From Streptomyces sp. NRRL F-6492 (GTDB lineage: Bacteria; Actinomycetota; Actinomycetes; Streptomycetales; Streptomycetaceae), in contig NZ_LGEG01000269.1 of the NCBI RefSeq assembly GCF_001280125.1, positions 1 to 48,354 of the forward strand: a DNA stretch of 48,354 nt, given 5' to 3'. Below, piece by piece: positions 29,091-38,427 of this stretch. A program made the translations under genes and the position numbers. The notes beneath the pieces were generated by a model, which worked only from the letters and a program-made list of their open reading frames with translations, was not told the DNA's origin and made no database searches. Position 1 is the stretch's first letter, and the number at the start of each line of letters is the position of its first letter.

Positions 29091-29547
29091 ATCTTCGAAA
29101 CGGCACGACGGACCGGCCGGACGCGACCGGGACCCGGCGCCGTGTCGGACGGAGCGCGCCGGTGGCGTCGGCCCGCCCCCGCGTCCAGGATGTCGGGTCC
29201 GTCGCCTCCGAGTTCGGCGCGCGGGTGCGGGACGCTCCGTGGGCGCGTGGGATCGAGCCGAGCGTCCCCGGCGCCGACCGGCCGCGGATCGGCACGCCGA
29301 CGGAACGACCCCCGTCGGCGGCGTACCCCGGAGGGGCCGTCACGCCCCCGGTCGACGGCCGCGAACCGTGACCGACGGGGAAGGCGTCTTCCGGTGAGGT
29401 ACCAGCACGTCAATCGGGACGGAACGGTGACATGCGCGAGGATCTTTCGTGTCCTGCGGTGTGATTGTCTAGCGCCGTGTGCGCGAGCCAATGCGCACGG
29501 GGGTGGGGCCGCGGCGACGCCGGGCCGTGCGAGGGGAGAAGACCACA
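29091..29547. other. Gap upstream of the second transpeptidase
   Basis: 457 bp with no convincing gene on either strand; frames here are Arg/Pro-rich shadows. It must contain the promoter of the second L,D-transpeptidase and any promoter of the minus-strand small gene. No clear -35/-10 pair; a 6-bp inverted repeat GTGCGC / GCGCAC lies at 29479-29498. Confidence 0.5.
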
Positions 29548-30801
29548 GTGAACGGGCAGCCGATATCGGGGGCGTCGGTAGGGACCACGCGGCGGGGCCG
29601 GGGACGCGGGGGCGTCCGGCTGCAGGCCCTGGCGGCGGGAGCGCTGCTCCTGGTGCTCACCGCCTGCGGCGGCGGGGACGCCACCGACGGCGCGAAGGGC
29701 CCGGAGGGGCAGGGCGCGGGCAAGCAGGAGAACGCGGCCTCCCAGGCCGTCGTGACGATCCTTCCGAAGGACGGCGCCGACTCGGTCGCCACCAGCGGCG
29801 CCCTCAAGGTCACCGCCCAGCAGGGCAAGCTGACCACGGTCACGGTCGCCGACTCCAAGGGCACCGAGGTCGAGGGCGAGATCGCGGCGGACGGCGCCAG
29901 CTGGCAGCCGACCGCCCACCTGTCCGGGGGCACCCAGTACAAGGTCCACGCCGTCGCGAAGGACGCCGGGGGCCGCGAGTCGGCGAAGGACACCACCTTC
30001 ACCACCCTCGTCCCGAAGAACACCTTCATCGGCCACTACACGCCGGAGGACGGCTCGACCGTCGGCGTCGGCATGCCGGTCTCCATCAACTTCACCCGGG
30101 GCATCACCGACCCGGAGGCCGTCGAGAAGGCCATCAAGGTGACGGCGGTGCCGTCCGTCCCGATCAAGGGCCACTGGTTCGGCAACGACCGCCTGGACTT
30201 CCGCCCCGAGCGGTACTGGGCCGCCGGCACCAAGGTGACGGTCCACCTCAACCTGGACGGCGTCGAGGGCCGCCCCGGCGTCTACGGCAAGCAGAAGAAG
30301 ACGGTCACCTTCACCATCGGCCGCCGCCAGGTCTCCACCGTCGACGCCAGCGCCAAGACGATGAAGGTCGAGCGCGACGGGAAGATCGTCAAGACGCTGC
30401 CGATCACCGCGGGCGCGCCGTCCACGACCACGTACAACGGTCAGATGGTCATCAGCGAGAAGTACAAGGTGACCCGGATGAACGGCGCCACGGTCGGCTT
30501 CGGCGGCGAGTACGACATCAAGGACGTGCCGCACGCGATGCGCCTGTCCCAGTCGGGCACCTTCGTGCACGGCAACTACTGGGCCCCGAAGAGCACCTTC
30601 GGCTCGCAGAACGTCAGCCACGGCTGCGTCGGCCTCGCGGACACCCGGGGCGCGGGGGACGGCTCGACCCCGGCCGCCTGGTTCTACGACAGCTCGATCA
30701 TCGGTGACGTGGTCGTCGTGAAGAACTCCAAGGACAAGCAGATCAAGCCGGAGAACGGCCTCAACGGCTGGAACATGCCGTGGTCGGAGTGGATCGCCTA
30801 G
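29548..30801 (+). CDS. L,D-transpeptidase lipoprotein (second copy)
   Basis: 417-aa paralogue of the enzyme at 27349, with the same lipobox (LVLTAC, Cys40), two Ig-like domains and YkuD domain with HGNYW and SHGCVGL. The two share long blocks such as VTRMNGATVGFGGEYDIKD and DRLDFRPERYWAAGTKVT, so they arose by duplication; this copy is richer in Lys and has a longer N-terminal region. GTG 29548 is preferred (GAGGGGAGAA upstream); an ATG at 29491 would put an Arg-rich stretch before the signal. It probably acts on peptidoglycan outside the membrane. Ended by a 15-bp-stem terminator. Confidence 0.92.
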   Translation: MNGQPISGASVGTTRRGRGRGGVRLQALAAGALLLVLTACGGGDATDGAKGPEGQGAGKQENAASQAVVTILPKDGADSVATSGALKVTAQQGKLTTVTVADSKGTEVEGEIAADGASWQPTAHLSGGTQYKVHAVAKDAGGRESAKDTTFTTLVPKNTFIGHYTPEDGSTVGVGMPVSINFTRGITDPEAVEKAIKVTAVPSVPIKGHWFGNDRLDFRPERYWAAGTKVTVHLNLDGVEGRPGVYGKQKKTVTFTIGRRQVSTVDASAKTMKVERDGKIVKTLPITAGAPSTTTYNGQMVISEKYKVTRMNGATVGFGGEYDIKDVPHAMRLSQSGTFVHGNYWAPKSTFGSQNVSHGCVGLADTRGAGDGSTPAAWFYDSSIIGDVVVVKNSKDKQIKPENGLNGWNMPWSEWIA

Positions 30802-30821
30802 GCGTTCCCGAGCTTTTCGGC

Positions 30822-30856
30822 GGGGCCCGGTGCTGTGAGCAACAGCACCGGGCCCC
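30822..30856 (+). terminator. Strong terminator after second transpeptidase
   Basis: 15-bp perfect stem GGGGCCCGGTGCTGT / ACAGCACCGGGCCCC with a 5-nt loop (GAGCA). Confidence 0.9.
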
Positions 30857-30873
30857 TCGTCGTCGACGAGCCC

Positions 30874-30879
30874 TAACCT
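30874..30879 (+). promoter_or_regulatory. -10 of a leaderless promoter
   Basis: TAACCT (TAnnnT form) lies six bases before the ATG of the enoyl-CoA hydratase, and no ribosome site is present, so transcription likely starts at the ATG. No clear -35. Confidence 0.5.
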
Positions 30880-30885
30880 TCTCCC

Positions 30886-31653
30886 ATGACTGTGAACCTC
30901 GAAGTCGCCGAAGGCGTCGGCACGATCCGCCTCGACCGCCCCCCGATGAACGCCCTGGACGTCGCCACCCAGGACCGGCTGCGCGAGCTCGCCCAGGAGG
31001 CGACCGACCGCGACGACGTGCGGGCCGTGGTCCTGTACGGCGGGGAGAAGGTGTTCGCGGCCGGCGCGGACATCAAGGAGATGCAGGTCATGGACCACGT
31101 GGCCATGGTCAAGCGCTCGCGCGCCCTCCAGGACGCCTTCACCGCCGTCGCCCGCATCCCCAAGCCGGTCGTCGCCGCGATCACCGGCTACGCGCTCGGC
31201 GGCGGCTGCGAGCTGGCGCTCTGCGCCGACTACCGGATCGCCGCCGACAACGCCAAGCTCGGCCAGCCCGAGATCCTGCTCGGCCTGATCCCGGGCGCGG
31301 GCGGCACCCAGCGCCTCTCCCGCCTCGTCGGCCCCTCCAGGGCCAAGGACCTCGTCTTCACCGGCCGGATGGTGAAGGCGGACGAGGCCCTCTCCCTCGG
31401 CCTGGTCGACCGGGTCGTCCCGGCCGCCGAGGTGTACGAGCAGGCGTACGCGTGGGCCGCGAAGCTGGCGCAGGGGCCGGCCGTCGCCCTGCGGGCCGCG
31501 AAGGAGGCGATCGACCAGGGCCTGGAGACCGACATCGACACCGGTCTGGCCATCGAGCGCACCTGGTTCGCCGGTCTGTTCGCCACCGAGGACCGCGAGC
31601 GCGGGATGCGGAGCTTCGTCGAGGAGGGCCCGGGGAAGGCGAAATTCGGCTGA
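30886..31653 (+). CDS. Enoyl-CoA hydratase/isomerase family protein
   Basis: 255-aa crotonase-fold protein, probably adding water to 2-enoyl-CoA in fatty-acid or branched-chain breakdown. The oxyanion-hole segments are FAAGADIKEM (57-66) and GYALGGGCELAL (101-112); the two catalytic glutamates of true hydratases are present as Glu109 and Glu129 (QPEILLGLIPGAGGTQRL, in part). N-terminus TIRLDRPPMNALD is typical. Message likely leaderless. No beta-oxidation partners are adjacent, so the exact pathway is open. Confidence 0.9.
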   Translation: MTVNLEVAEGVGTIRLDRPPMNALDVATQDRLRELAQEATDRDDVRAVVLYGGEKVFAAGADIKEMQVMDHVAMVKRSRALQDAFTAVARIPKPVVAAITGYALGGGCELALCADYRIAADNAKLGQPEILLGLIPGAGGTQRLSRLVGPSRAKDLVFTGRMVKADEALSLGLVDRVVPAAEVYEQAYAWAAKLAQGPAVALRAAKEAIDQGLETDIDTGLAIERTWFAGLFATEDRERGMRSFVEEGPGKAKFG

Positions 31654-31733
31654 GCTGTCCTAAAGGAATTCGTCGGGTGTCGGCCAGGTGTCCGTAAGGC
31701 GCCTACCGGGGGCCCGTGGGGGGCGGATTCCGG

Positions 31734-31759
31734 CGGAACGGCCCCCGCGGGCCGTTCCG
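31734..31759 (+). terminator. Hairpin before the GHKL gene
   Basis: 11-bp perfect inverted repeat CGGAACGGCCC / GGGCCGTTCCG with a 4-nt loop. It is 80 bp after the hydratase stop and 7 bp before the next gene's likely ATG, so it could end the first message or shape the leader of the second. Confidence 0.5.
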
Positions 31760-31766
31760 TGCGGCC

Positions 31767-32285
31767 ATGATGGGGGGCATGGCGGGCCTGGAGGGTAGGG
31801 AACAACCACGGCAGCGCGCGAGCGCCGCCGCGGGGCGGTGGCCACTGGCCGCGGATGACGAACAGGCCGCCGAAGCAGTCGAGTTGTACGGGAACCCGGC
31901 CGAGGACGACGTCCGGCTGCCGTCCCGGCCCGAGTCCGCGTGGGTGGCCCGCAGGCTCACGCAGCACGTCGTGATGCGCCAGTGGGCGCTGGGGCCGCAG
32001 ATCGCCGAGCACGCGGTCCTCCTGGTCTCGGAGCTGGTGGGGAACGCCGTCCGGCACACCGGGGCCCGCGTCTTCGCGCTGCGGTTGCAGCGGCGCCGGG
32101 GCTCGATCCGGGTCGAGGTGCGCGACCCCTCGCGCGGGCTGCCCTGTCTGATGCCGGTGCACGAGCTGGACACGAGCGGCCGGGGACTCTTCCTCGTCGA
32201 CAAGCTGGCGGACCGCTGGGGCGTGGACCTGGCGCCGCGCGGCAAGACGACCTGGTTCGAGATGCGGGTCGCGGACCGCCCCTGA
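31767..32285 (+). CDS. GHKL ATP-binding regulator (anti-sigma-like)
   Basis: 172-aa protein with a HATPase_c domain of the SpoIIAB/RsbW-like group common in Streptomyces. N-box SELVGNAVRHTG, G1-like EVRDPSRGLP and G2-like SGRGLFLVDKLADRWGV are visible in order at about 95-155. Such proteins bind anti-sigma antagonists or sigma factors, but no partner is encoded nearby. The start is uncertain: ATGs at 31767, 31770 and 31779 are all in frame, and the hairpin at 31734-31759 argues against the upstream GTG. Ended by a 13-bp-stem terminator. Confidence 0.82.
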   Translation: MMGGMAGLEGREQPRQRASAAAGRWPLAADDEQAAEAVELYGNPAEDDVRLPSRPESAWVARRLTQHVVMRQWALGPQIAEHAVLLVSELVGNAVRHTGARVFALRLQRRRGSIRVEVRDPSRGLPCLMPVHELDTSGRGLFLVDKLADRWGVDLAPRGKTTWFEMRVADRP

Positions 32286-32288
32286 ACG

Positions 32289-32336
32289 CACGGAAGCCCC
32301 CGTGTGCCGTGGTGGGGCGTGCGGGGGGCTTCCGTG
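32289..32336 (+). terminator. Terminator after GHKL gene
   Basis: 13-bp perfect inverted repeat CACGGAAGCCCCC / GGGGGCTTCCGTG with a 22-nt loop, 4 bp after the stop. Confidence 0.75.
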
Positions 32337-32675
32337 TGATGCGCCGTGGACGGGGGGGTGTATCCACGGCCGCTGTGTCGACCTGGCCCGGGTCAATGGG
32401 GGTCGTGTCATCGACTATGTCAGACAAGTGCCCCATCACCAAAAGTCCCTAGTGGGGCAAAAGCGGGCAAAGGTGAACACTTTAACTGTGAATCGTTGGT
32501 GACGTGTGGCACCTGCCTTGTAAACAGTGAATGACTATGCGGTTCATTGTTTGTTTGTCGGGGTCGTCCGCATGCTGGGCCCCTGGCGGGGCGCTCTGAA
32601 CCTCCCGGATCGGCCGACCGGACCGGGGCGGCTAATCTGACCCCGTCAGACAAGCACCATGAAGGGGCGGAAACA
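32337..32675 (+). promoter_or_regulatory. AT-rich control region before the EF-hand gene
   Basis: 339 bp without a gene. It contains a run clearly lower in GC than its surroundings (about 32410-32560). Signals seen: TTGGTG (32496-32501) and TGTAAA (32519-32524) 17 bp apart; a second -10-like TAATCT (32633-32638) nearer the gene; inverted repeat TGCCCCA / TGGGGCA (32429-32435 and 32453-32459); and the 10-mer GTCAGACAAG twice, at 32419-32428 and 32645-32654. Complex control, perhaps developmental, is plausible. Confidence 0.45.
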
Positions 32676-32891
32676 GTGGCGGACATCGAGTCGGCACGCA
32701 CGGCATTCAACCGGTACGACGTGGACGGGGACGGCTTCATCACCGCCGGGGAGTACAAGAGCGTGATGGCGCAGCTGGGCGACTTCAACGTCACCGAGAC
32801 GGTCGCCGAGGCGATCATCAAGCAGCGCGACGACAACGGCGACGGCCGGCTGTCGTGGGACGAGTTCTGGTCGCACCTCAGCAAGGCCTGA
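32676..32891 (+). CDS. Small EF-hand calcium-binding protein
   Basis: 71-aa cytosolic protein made of two EF-hands and little else. Loop 1 is DVDGDGFITAGE and loop 2 DDNGDGRLSWDE; both keep acidic or Asn residues at positions 1, 3 and 5, Gly6, a hydrophobic 8 and Glu12, so both should bind Ca2+. Small Cab-type EF-hand proteins in Streptomyces buffer calcium and affect aerial growth and spore germination. GTG 32676 follows GAAGGGG at about eight bases. It stands behind a long AT-rich control region and 82 bp before an unknown gene. Confidence 0.92.
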   Translation: MADIESARTAFNRYDVDGDGFITAGEYKSVMAQLGDFNVTETVAEAIIKQRDDNGDGRLSWDEFWSHLSKA

Positions 32892-32973
32892 CCCGCCCGC
32901 CCGGACGGGCCGCGCGACTCCGGTCGCCACCCGTCCGGGGCCCGGCGCCGACCGACGTACTGGAGGACCGGCC

Positions 32974-33528
32974 GTGACCGGCATCGGATTCCTCGCCTCG
33001 TTCCTCGCCACCGGAGAGTTGTGCGGCCTCCGCGTCGGCTCGACGCTCGCCGAGGCCGACCGGGCGTTCCACCACCCCTTCGTCGATGTCGTCGACGAGG
33101 GAGGGGCGTGGCTGCGGCGGGACCACGGACTCGTGGAGTTCGCCTTCAACCCGGACTCGGGGCCGGAGCCGGAGCAAGAGCCGGAGTCGGAGTCGGGGCC
33201 GGAGCCGGCGTGGGTGATGGCCACCGCGACGGTTCGGCTGCACCGCCTCGCGTCGGACGACGACCTGGCCCGGACCTGGGCGCGGAGCACGGGCGTCGCG
33301 TTTCCCCGGTACACCTCCTGGGAGGAGCTGTACGACGAGCTCTCCCGTACCTGGGGCGTCCCGGAGCTGGACGTCGCCGACCAGGGCGGATTCCTCCGGT
33401 ACCGGGCCGCGTCCTCGAACGTCTCCGTCCTCGTCGTGGACGAGGAGGACGAGGAGCGCGGTCACCGCGTCGGCGACGGCGACGTGTGGAGCCTCGACCT
33501 GTGGGCGCCGTTCCGGACGGTCCGGTGA
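32974..33528 (+). CDS. Hypothetical protein with acidic repeat insert
   Basis: 184-aa soluble acidic protein that I do not recognise. Start GTG 32974 with GGAGG seven bases upstream. The N-terminal part (ELCGLRVGSTLAEADRAF ... WLRRDHGLVEFAF) resembles small cytosolic immunity-like proteins, but this is only an impression. Residues about 60-78 are a low-complexity Pro-Glu-Ser run encoded by GAGCCG/GAGTCG hexamers (33160-33210), likely a slippage expansion inside a loop. No signal peptide or membrane helix. It shares a strand with the EF-hand gene and may be cotranscribed. Confidence 0.75.
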   Translation: MTGIGFLASFLATGELCGLRVGSTLAEADRAFHHPFVDVVDEGGAWLRRDHGLVEFAFNPDSGPEPEQEPESESGPEPAWVMATATVRLHRLASDDDLARTWARSTGVAFPRYTSWEELYDELSRTWGVPELDVADQGGFLRYRAASSNVSVLVVDEEDEERGHRVGDGDVWSLDLWAPFRTVR

Positions 33529-33552
33529 CCGCCTCGGGGAGGCGGACACCGG
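33522..33552. terminator. Bidirectional terminator overlapping a stop codon
   Basis: 14-bp arms CCGGTGACCGCCTC / GAGGCGGACACCGG with one A-A mismatch and a GGG loop, between the convergent hypothetical gene and sdaA. The TGA of the former is in the first arm. Confidence 0.75.
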
Positions 33553-33579
33553 TCGGAGAATCGTTTCCGGTCCGCGGCC

Positions 33580-34950
<1,371 letters not shown>

Positions 34951-35028
34951 GGGAGGACTCCTTGTGGGGGCTGGACGTCGTTGTCTGCCGGGGTGGTGCA
35001 GAGAGCGCGTGTGCGGGGGACATGGGTC

Positions 35029-35067
35029 GGGGCACCGCGCCCGTCGTTCCAGTGTGCGCGGTGCCCC
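35029..35067 (-). terminator. Hairpin between glyA and sdaA
   Basis: 12-bp perfect stem GGGGCACCGCGC / GCGCGGTGCCCC with a 15-nt loop, 41 bp after the glyA stop on the minus strand; likely ends or attenuates the gcv transcript before sdaA. Confidence 0.7.
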
Positions 35068-35074
35068 GGATGTC

Positions 35075-35096
35075 CGTACGAACAAAAGCGTACGAA
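35075..35096 (-). promoter_or_regulatory. Paired TTCGTACG element upstream of sdaA
   Basis: On the minus strand TTCGTACG occurs twice with start points 14 bp apart (plus-strand CGTACGAA at 35075-35082 and 35089-35096) inside an AT-rich patch just after glyA. Each contains the palindrome CGTACG. It could be a regulator site for sdaA. Confidence 0.35.
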
Positions 35097-35108
35097 ATTA
35101 CTGCGATA

Positions 35109-36377
35109 TCACTTCAGGCCGGGGTACAGCGGGTGCTTGTCCGCGAGGGCGGTCACCCGGGCCTTGAGGGCCTCGGCCTTCTCCGCGTCGAAGCCCGGCT
35201 TCAGGGTCTCGGCGATGACGTCCGCGACCTCGCGGAAGTCCTCGGCCCCGAAACCGCGGGTCGCGAGCGCCGGCGTGCCGATGCGCAGGCCCGAGGTGAC
35301 CATCGGGGGACGCGGGTCGTTCGGGACCGCGTTCCGGTTGACCGTGATGCCGACCTCGTGGAGCCGGTCCTCGGCCTGCTGGCCGTCCAGCTCCGAGTCG
35401 CGCAGGTCGACCAGGAGCAGGTGCACGTCCGTGCCGCCGGACAGGACCGAGACGCCGTGGGCGGTCACGTCGTCCCGGACCAGGCGCTCGGCGATGATGC
35501 GGGCGCCGTCCAGGGTGCGCTGCTGGCGCTCCTTGAACTCCTCCGAGGCCGCGACCTTGAAGGAGACGGCCTTGGCCGCGATCACGTGCTCCAGGGGGCC
35601 GCCCTGGAAGCCGGGGAAGACGGAGGAGTTCAGCTTCTTCGCGAACTCCTTCTTCGCCAGGATGATGCCGCCGCGCGGACCGCCGAGCGTCTTGTGCGTG
35701 GTGGAGGTCACCACGTCCGCGTGCTCGACCGGGTTCGGGTGCAGACCGGCGGCGACCAGGCCCGCGAAGTGGGCCATGTCGACCCACAGGTAGGCGCCGA
35801 CCTCGTCCGCGATCCGGCGGAACTCCGCGAAGTCCAGCTGGCGCGGGTACGCCGACCAGCCCGCGATGATCACCTTCGGGCGGTGCTCCTTGGCGAGGCT
35901 CTCGACCTCGGCCATGTCGACCAGACCGGCCCCGTCCACGTGGTACGCGACCACGTCGAACTGCTTGCCGGAGAAGTTCAGGCGCATGCCGTGGGTGAGG
36001 TGGCCGCCGTGCGCCAGGTCCAGGCCCAGGATCGTGTCGCCGGGCTGGGCGATCGCGAAGAGGGCGGCCTGGTTCGCGGAGGCGCCGGAGTGCGGCTGGA
36101 CGTTGGCGTACTCGGCGCCGAACAGGTCCTTGATCCGGTCGATGGCGATCTGCTCGGCCACGTCGACGTGCTCGCAGCCGCCGTAGTAGCGGCGGCCCGG
36201 GTAGCCCTCGGCGTACTTGTTGGTGAGGACGGAGCCCTGGGCCTCCATGACCGCGACCGGAGCGAAGTTCTCCGAGGCGATCATCTCGAGGGTGGACTGC
36301 TGACGGCGGAGCTCGGCGTCGACGGCGGCGGCGACGTCGGGGTCCAGCTCGTGGAGGGGAGTGTTCAGAAGCGACAT
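35109..36377 (-). CDS. glyA: Serine hydroxymethyltransferase
   Basis: 422-aa PLP enzyme interconverting serine and glycine with tetrahydrofolate. Signature: [32 protein letters not shown] in pieces at 36-67, [14 protein letters not shown], and the Schiff-base lysine Lys229 in [14 protein letters not shown]. The ATG at 36377 is preceded by TAGGGA. It follows gcvH by 32 bp, giving the operon gcvT-gcvH-glyA: the glycine cleavage system yields methylene-tetrahydrofolate, which GlyA uses to convert a second glycine to serine. Confidence 0.97.
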   Translation of the reverse strand: MSLLNTPLHELDPDVAAAVDAELRRQQSTLEMIASENFAPVAVMEAQGSVLTNKYAEGYPGRRYYGGCEHVDVAEQIAIDRIKDLFGAEYANVQPHSGASANQAALFAIAQPGDTILGLDLAHGGHLTHGMRLNFSGKQFDVVAYHVDGAGLVDMAEVESLAKEHRPKVIIAGWSAYPRQLDFAEFRRIADEVGAYLWVDMAHFAGLVAAGLHPNPVEHADVVTSTTHKTLGGPRGGIILAKKEFAKKLNSSVFPGFQGGPLEHVIAAKAVSFKVAASEEFKERQQRTLDGARIIAERLVRDDVTAHGVSVLSGGTDVHLLLVDLRDSELDGQQAEDRLHEVGITVNRNAVPNDPRPPMVTSGLRIGTPALATRGFGAEDFREVADVIAETLKPGFDAEKAEALKARVTALADKHPLYPGLK

Positions 36378-36409
36378 GAATCGATCCCTAAGGGGTCTCG
36401 GGCCCGGTC

Positions 36410-36790
36410 TCAGTTCCCGGCGGAGAACGCGGCGTACTCGTCGGCGGTGAGCAGGTCGTCCGGCTCACCCGCGACGCGCACCTTGAACAGCCAGCCACCC
36501 TCGAACGGAGCCGTGTTCACCAGCGACGGGTCGTCCACCACGTGCTGGTTGGCGGCGACGACCTCACCCGAGACGGGGGAGTACAGGTCGCTCACGGACT
36601 TCGTCGACTCCAGCTCGCCGCAGGTCTCGCCCGCGGTGACGGTGTCGCCGACCTCGGGGAGCTGGGCGTAGACGACGTCACCGAGCGCGTTGGCCGCGAA
36701 CTCCGTGATGCCGACGGTCGCGACGCCGTCCTCGGCGTCCGACAGCCACTCGTGCTCCTTGGTGTACCGCAGCTGCTGGGGGTTGCTCAT
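36410..36790 (-). CDS. gcvH: Glycine cleavage system H protein
   Basis: 126-aa lipoyl carrier of the glycine cleavage complex. The lipoylated lysine is Lys64 in [19 protein letters not shown]-terminal RYTKEHEWL and C-terminal GGWLFKV are typical. ATG 36790 with AGGAG nine bases upstream. Middle gene of the riboswitch-controlled operon; 77 bp follow gcvT. The P-protein gene (gcvP) is absent from the window and, as usual in Streptomyces, must be elsewhere. Confidence 0.97.
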   Translation of the reverse strand: MSNPQQLRYTKEHEWLSDAEDGVATVGITEFAANALGDVVYAQLPEVGDTVTAGETCGELESTKSVSDLYSPVSGEVVAANQHVVDDPSLVNTAPFEGGWLFKVRVAGEPDDLLTADEYAAFSAGN

Positions 36791-36867
36791 GACCTGATTC
36801 TCCTGGATCGGGGGAGTACTGATGAACGTGGGTCTTGCGGGGTGAGACGCGCGGTGGGACGACTTCG

Positions 36868-37992
36868 TCACTTCTGGCGCTTGTAGAACGGCAGTGCCAC
36901 GACCTCGTACGGCTCGTGGGTGCCCCGGACGTCCACACCTACACCCCGGGTGCCGGGCTCCGCGTGCGCCGCGTCCACGTAGGCCATCGCGATCGGCTTT
37001 CCGAGGGTCGGGGACGGGGCCCCGGAGGTGACCTCGCCGATCACCGCGCCGTCCTTGACGACGGAGAACCCGGCGCGCGGGACCCGGCGGCCCTCGGCGA
37101 TCAGGCCGACCAGCCTGCGCGGCGGGGCGGTCTCGGCGCGCTCGGCGGCCTTCTCCAGGGCCTCGCGGCCGACGAAGCGGCCCTCGTTGGTCGTCTTCTC
37201 GAACTTCACGACCCGGCCGAGGCCGGCGTCGAGGGGGGTGAGGGAGGTGGTCAGCTCGTGGCCGTACAGCGGCATGCCCGCCTCCAGGCGGAGCGTGTCG
37301 CGGCAGGACAGGCCGCAAGGGATCAGGCCGACGCCCTCGCCCGCCTCGGTCAGCGCCTTCCACACGCCCTCGGCGTGCTCCGGCTTCAGGAAGAGCTCGA
37401 AGCCGTCCTCGCCGGTGTAGCCGGTGCGGGCGATCAGCGCGGGCACGCCCGCGACCGTGCCCGGCAGGCCGGCGTAGTACTTCAGGCCGTCCAGGTCGGC
37501 GTCGGTGACCGACTTCAGGATGCCGGGGGACTCCGGGCCCTGGACCGCGATCAGGGCGTACGCGTCGCGGTCGTCGCGGACCTCGGCGTCGAAGCCGGCC
37601 GCGCGCTCGGTGAGCGCGTCCAGGACGGTCCGGGCGTTGGAGGCGTTGGCGACGACCATGTACTCCGTGTCACCGAGGCGGTAGACGATCAGGTCGTCCA
37701 GGATGCCGCCGTCCTCGCGACAGATCATCGTGTACCGGGCGCGGCCGGTGCCCACCGTGGAGATGTTGCCGACCAGGGCGAAGTCGAGCAGCTCGACGGC
37801 CTGCGGCCCGGTGACGGTGATCTCGCCCATGTGGGAGAGGTCGAAGAGGCCGGCCCGGGTGCGGACGGCGTGGTGCTCGTCGCGCTCGCTGCCGTACCGC
37901 AGCGGCATGTCCCAGCCCGCGAAGTCGGTCATGGTCGCGCCCAGGGAACGATGCAGCGCGTCGAGGGCGGTCAGGCGGGGGGCAGAGGTCAT
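36868..37992 (-). CDS. gcvT: Glycine cleavage system T protein (aminomethyltransferase)
   Basis: 374-aa folate-dependent aminomethyltransferase that moves the methylamine carbon from GcvH to tetrahydrofolate. Features: [15 protein letters not shown] near the N-terminus, [32 protein letters not shown], and the C-terminal beta-barrel domain with [12 protein letters not shown] and [12 protein letters not shown] 37992 follows GGGAG at seven bases. It is the first gene after the tandem glycine riboswitch, so expression should rise when glycine is high. Confidence 0.97.
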   Translation of the reverse strand: MTSAPRLTALDALHRSLGATMTDFAGWDMPLRYGSERDEHHAVRTRAGLFDLSHMGEITVTGPQAVELLDFALVGNISTVGTGRARYTMICREDGGILDDLIVYRLGDTEYMVVANASNARTVLDALTERAAGFDAEVRDDRDAYALIAVQGPESPGILKSVTDADLDGLKYYAGLPGTVAGVPALIARTGYTGEDGFELFLKPEHAEGVWKALTEAGEGVGLIPCGLSCRDTLRLEAGMPLYGHELTTSLTPLDAGLGRVVKFEKTTNEGRFVGREALEKAAERAETAPPRRLVGLIAEGRRVPRAGFSVVKDGAVIGEVTSGAPSPTLGKPIAMAYVDAAHAEPGTRGVGVDVRGTHEPYEVVALPFYKRQK

Positions 37993-38049
37993 GGGGTGGC
38001 TCCCGGGTCCCAAGGGCGTTCGGTGACGAAGACATGACGGGCGAGGACG

Positions 38050-38270
38050 TCCTCCCCATCTGTCATGGAACCTGAGAGGTTCACCGGGGGCATCTCGTCA
38101 CCGAGAGTCCGGCTTGCACCTTGGGTGGGGACACGACGGTGTCCCGCTTTTCAGATCTGCCTCATCCACGCGGTACGGGGCCTGAGAGATTCAAGGGAGG
38201 GTCTTGCTCCTTCGGCGCCCGGACACACTCTGTGGGTGACCCACTCCGTGGTCCGGAACTCTCCCGCGCG
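38050..38270 (-). promoter_or_regulatory. Tandem glycine riboswitch
   Basis: Minus-strand leader of gcvT with two glycine aptamers in series. The upstream aptamer shows GCGGGAGAGTTCCGGACC, then GCGCCGAAGGAGCAA and AATCTCTCAGG; the second shows ACCCAAGGTGCAAGCC, then GTGAACCTCTCAGGTTCC and ACAGATGGGGA. The pair of G-AAGG-GCAA and CTCTCAGG boxes is diagnostic. In Streptomyces such switches turn on gcvTH when glycine accumulates. About 58 bases separate the element from the gcvT ATG; no obvious terminator is seen there, so control by ribosome-site access is possible. Confidence 0.93.
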
Positions 38271-38358
38271 GATTCGAACGGCCGGTATGCGGTTGTACAG
38301 GCGACTGTGCGCGCCTGGCGGGCACATCATTGCACGCGGTGTCGGCGCGGCAAATCGC

Positions 38359-38386
38359 TTGTGCCCCATTACCGTTTCTTTACACT
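38359..38386 (+). promoter_or_regulatory. Candidate promoter of the P-loop gene
   Basis: TTGTGC (38359-38364) and TACACT (38381-38386) with a 16-bp spacer in an AT-richer patch, 42 bp before the ATG at 38428. Confidence 0.4.
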
Positions 38387-38427
38387 TCTTGGGAAGGGTC
38401 TCCTGAGGCCCGGCAGGGGGAGCAGCG

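Noticed and set aside
29162..29371. Small plus-strand gene between the transpeptidases
   Set aside because: No ribosome site, Arg/Pro-rich composition and no similarity to anything I recognise; probably chance frame.
38265..38345. tRNA-like TTCGAAT motif on the minus strand
   Set aside because: The flanking bases do not pair into a T-stem and no acceptor stem or anticodon arm can be drawn; the site lies at the 5' edge of the glycine riboswitch.
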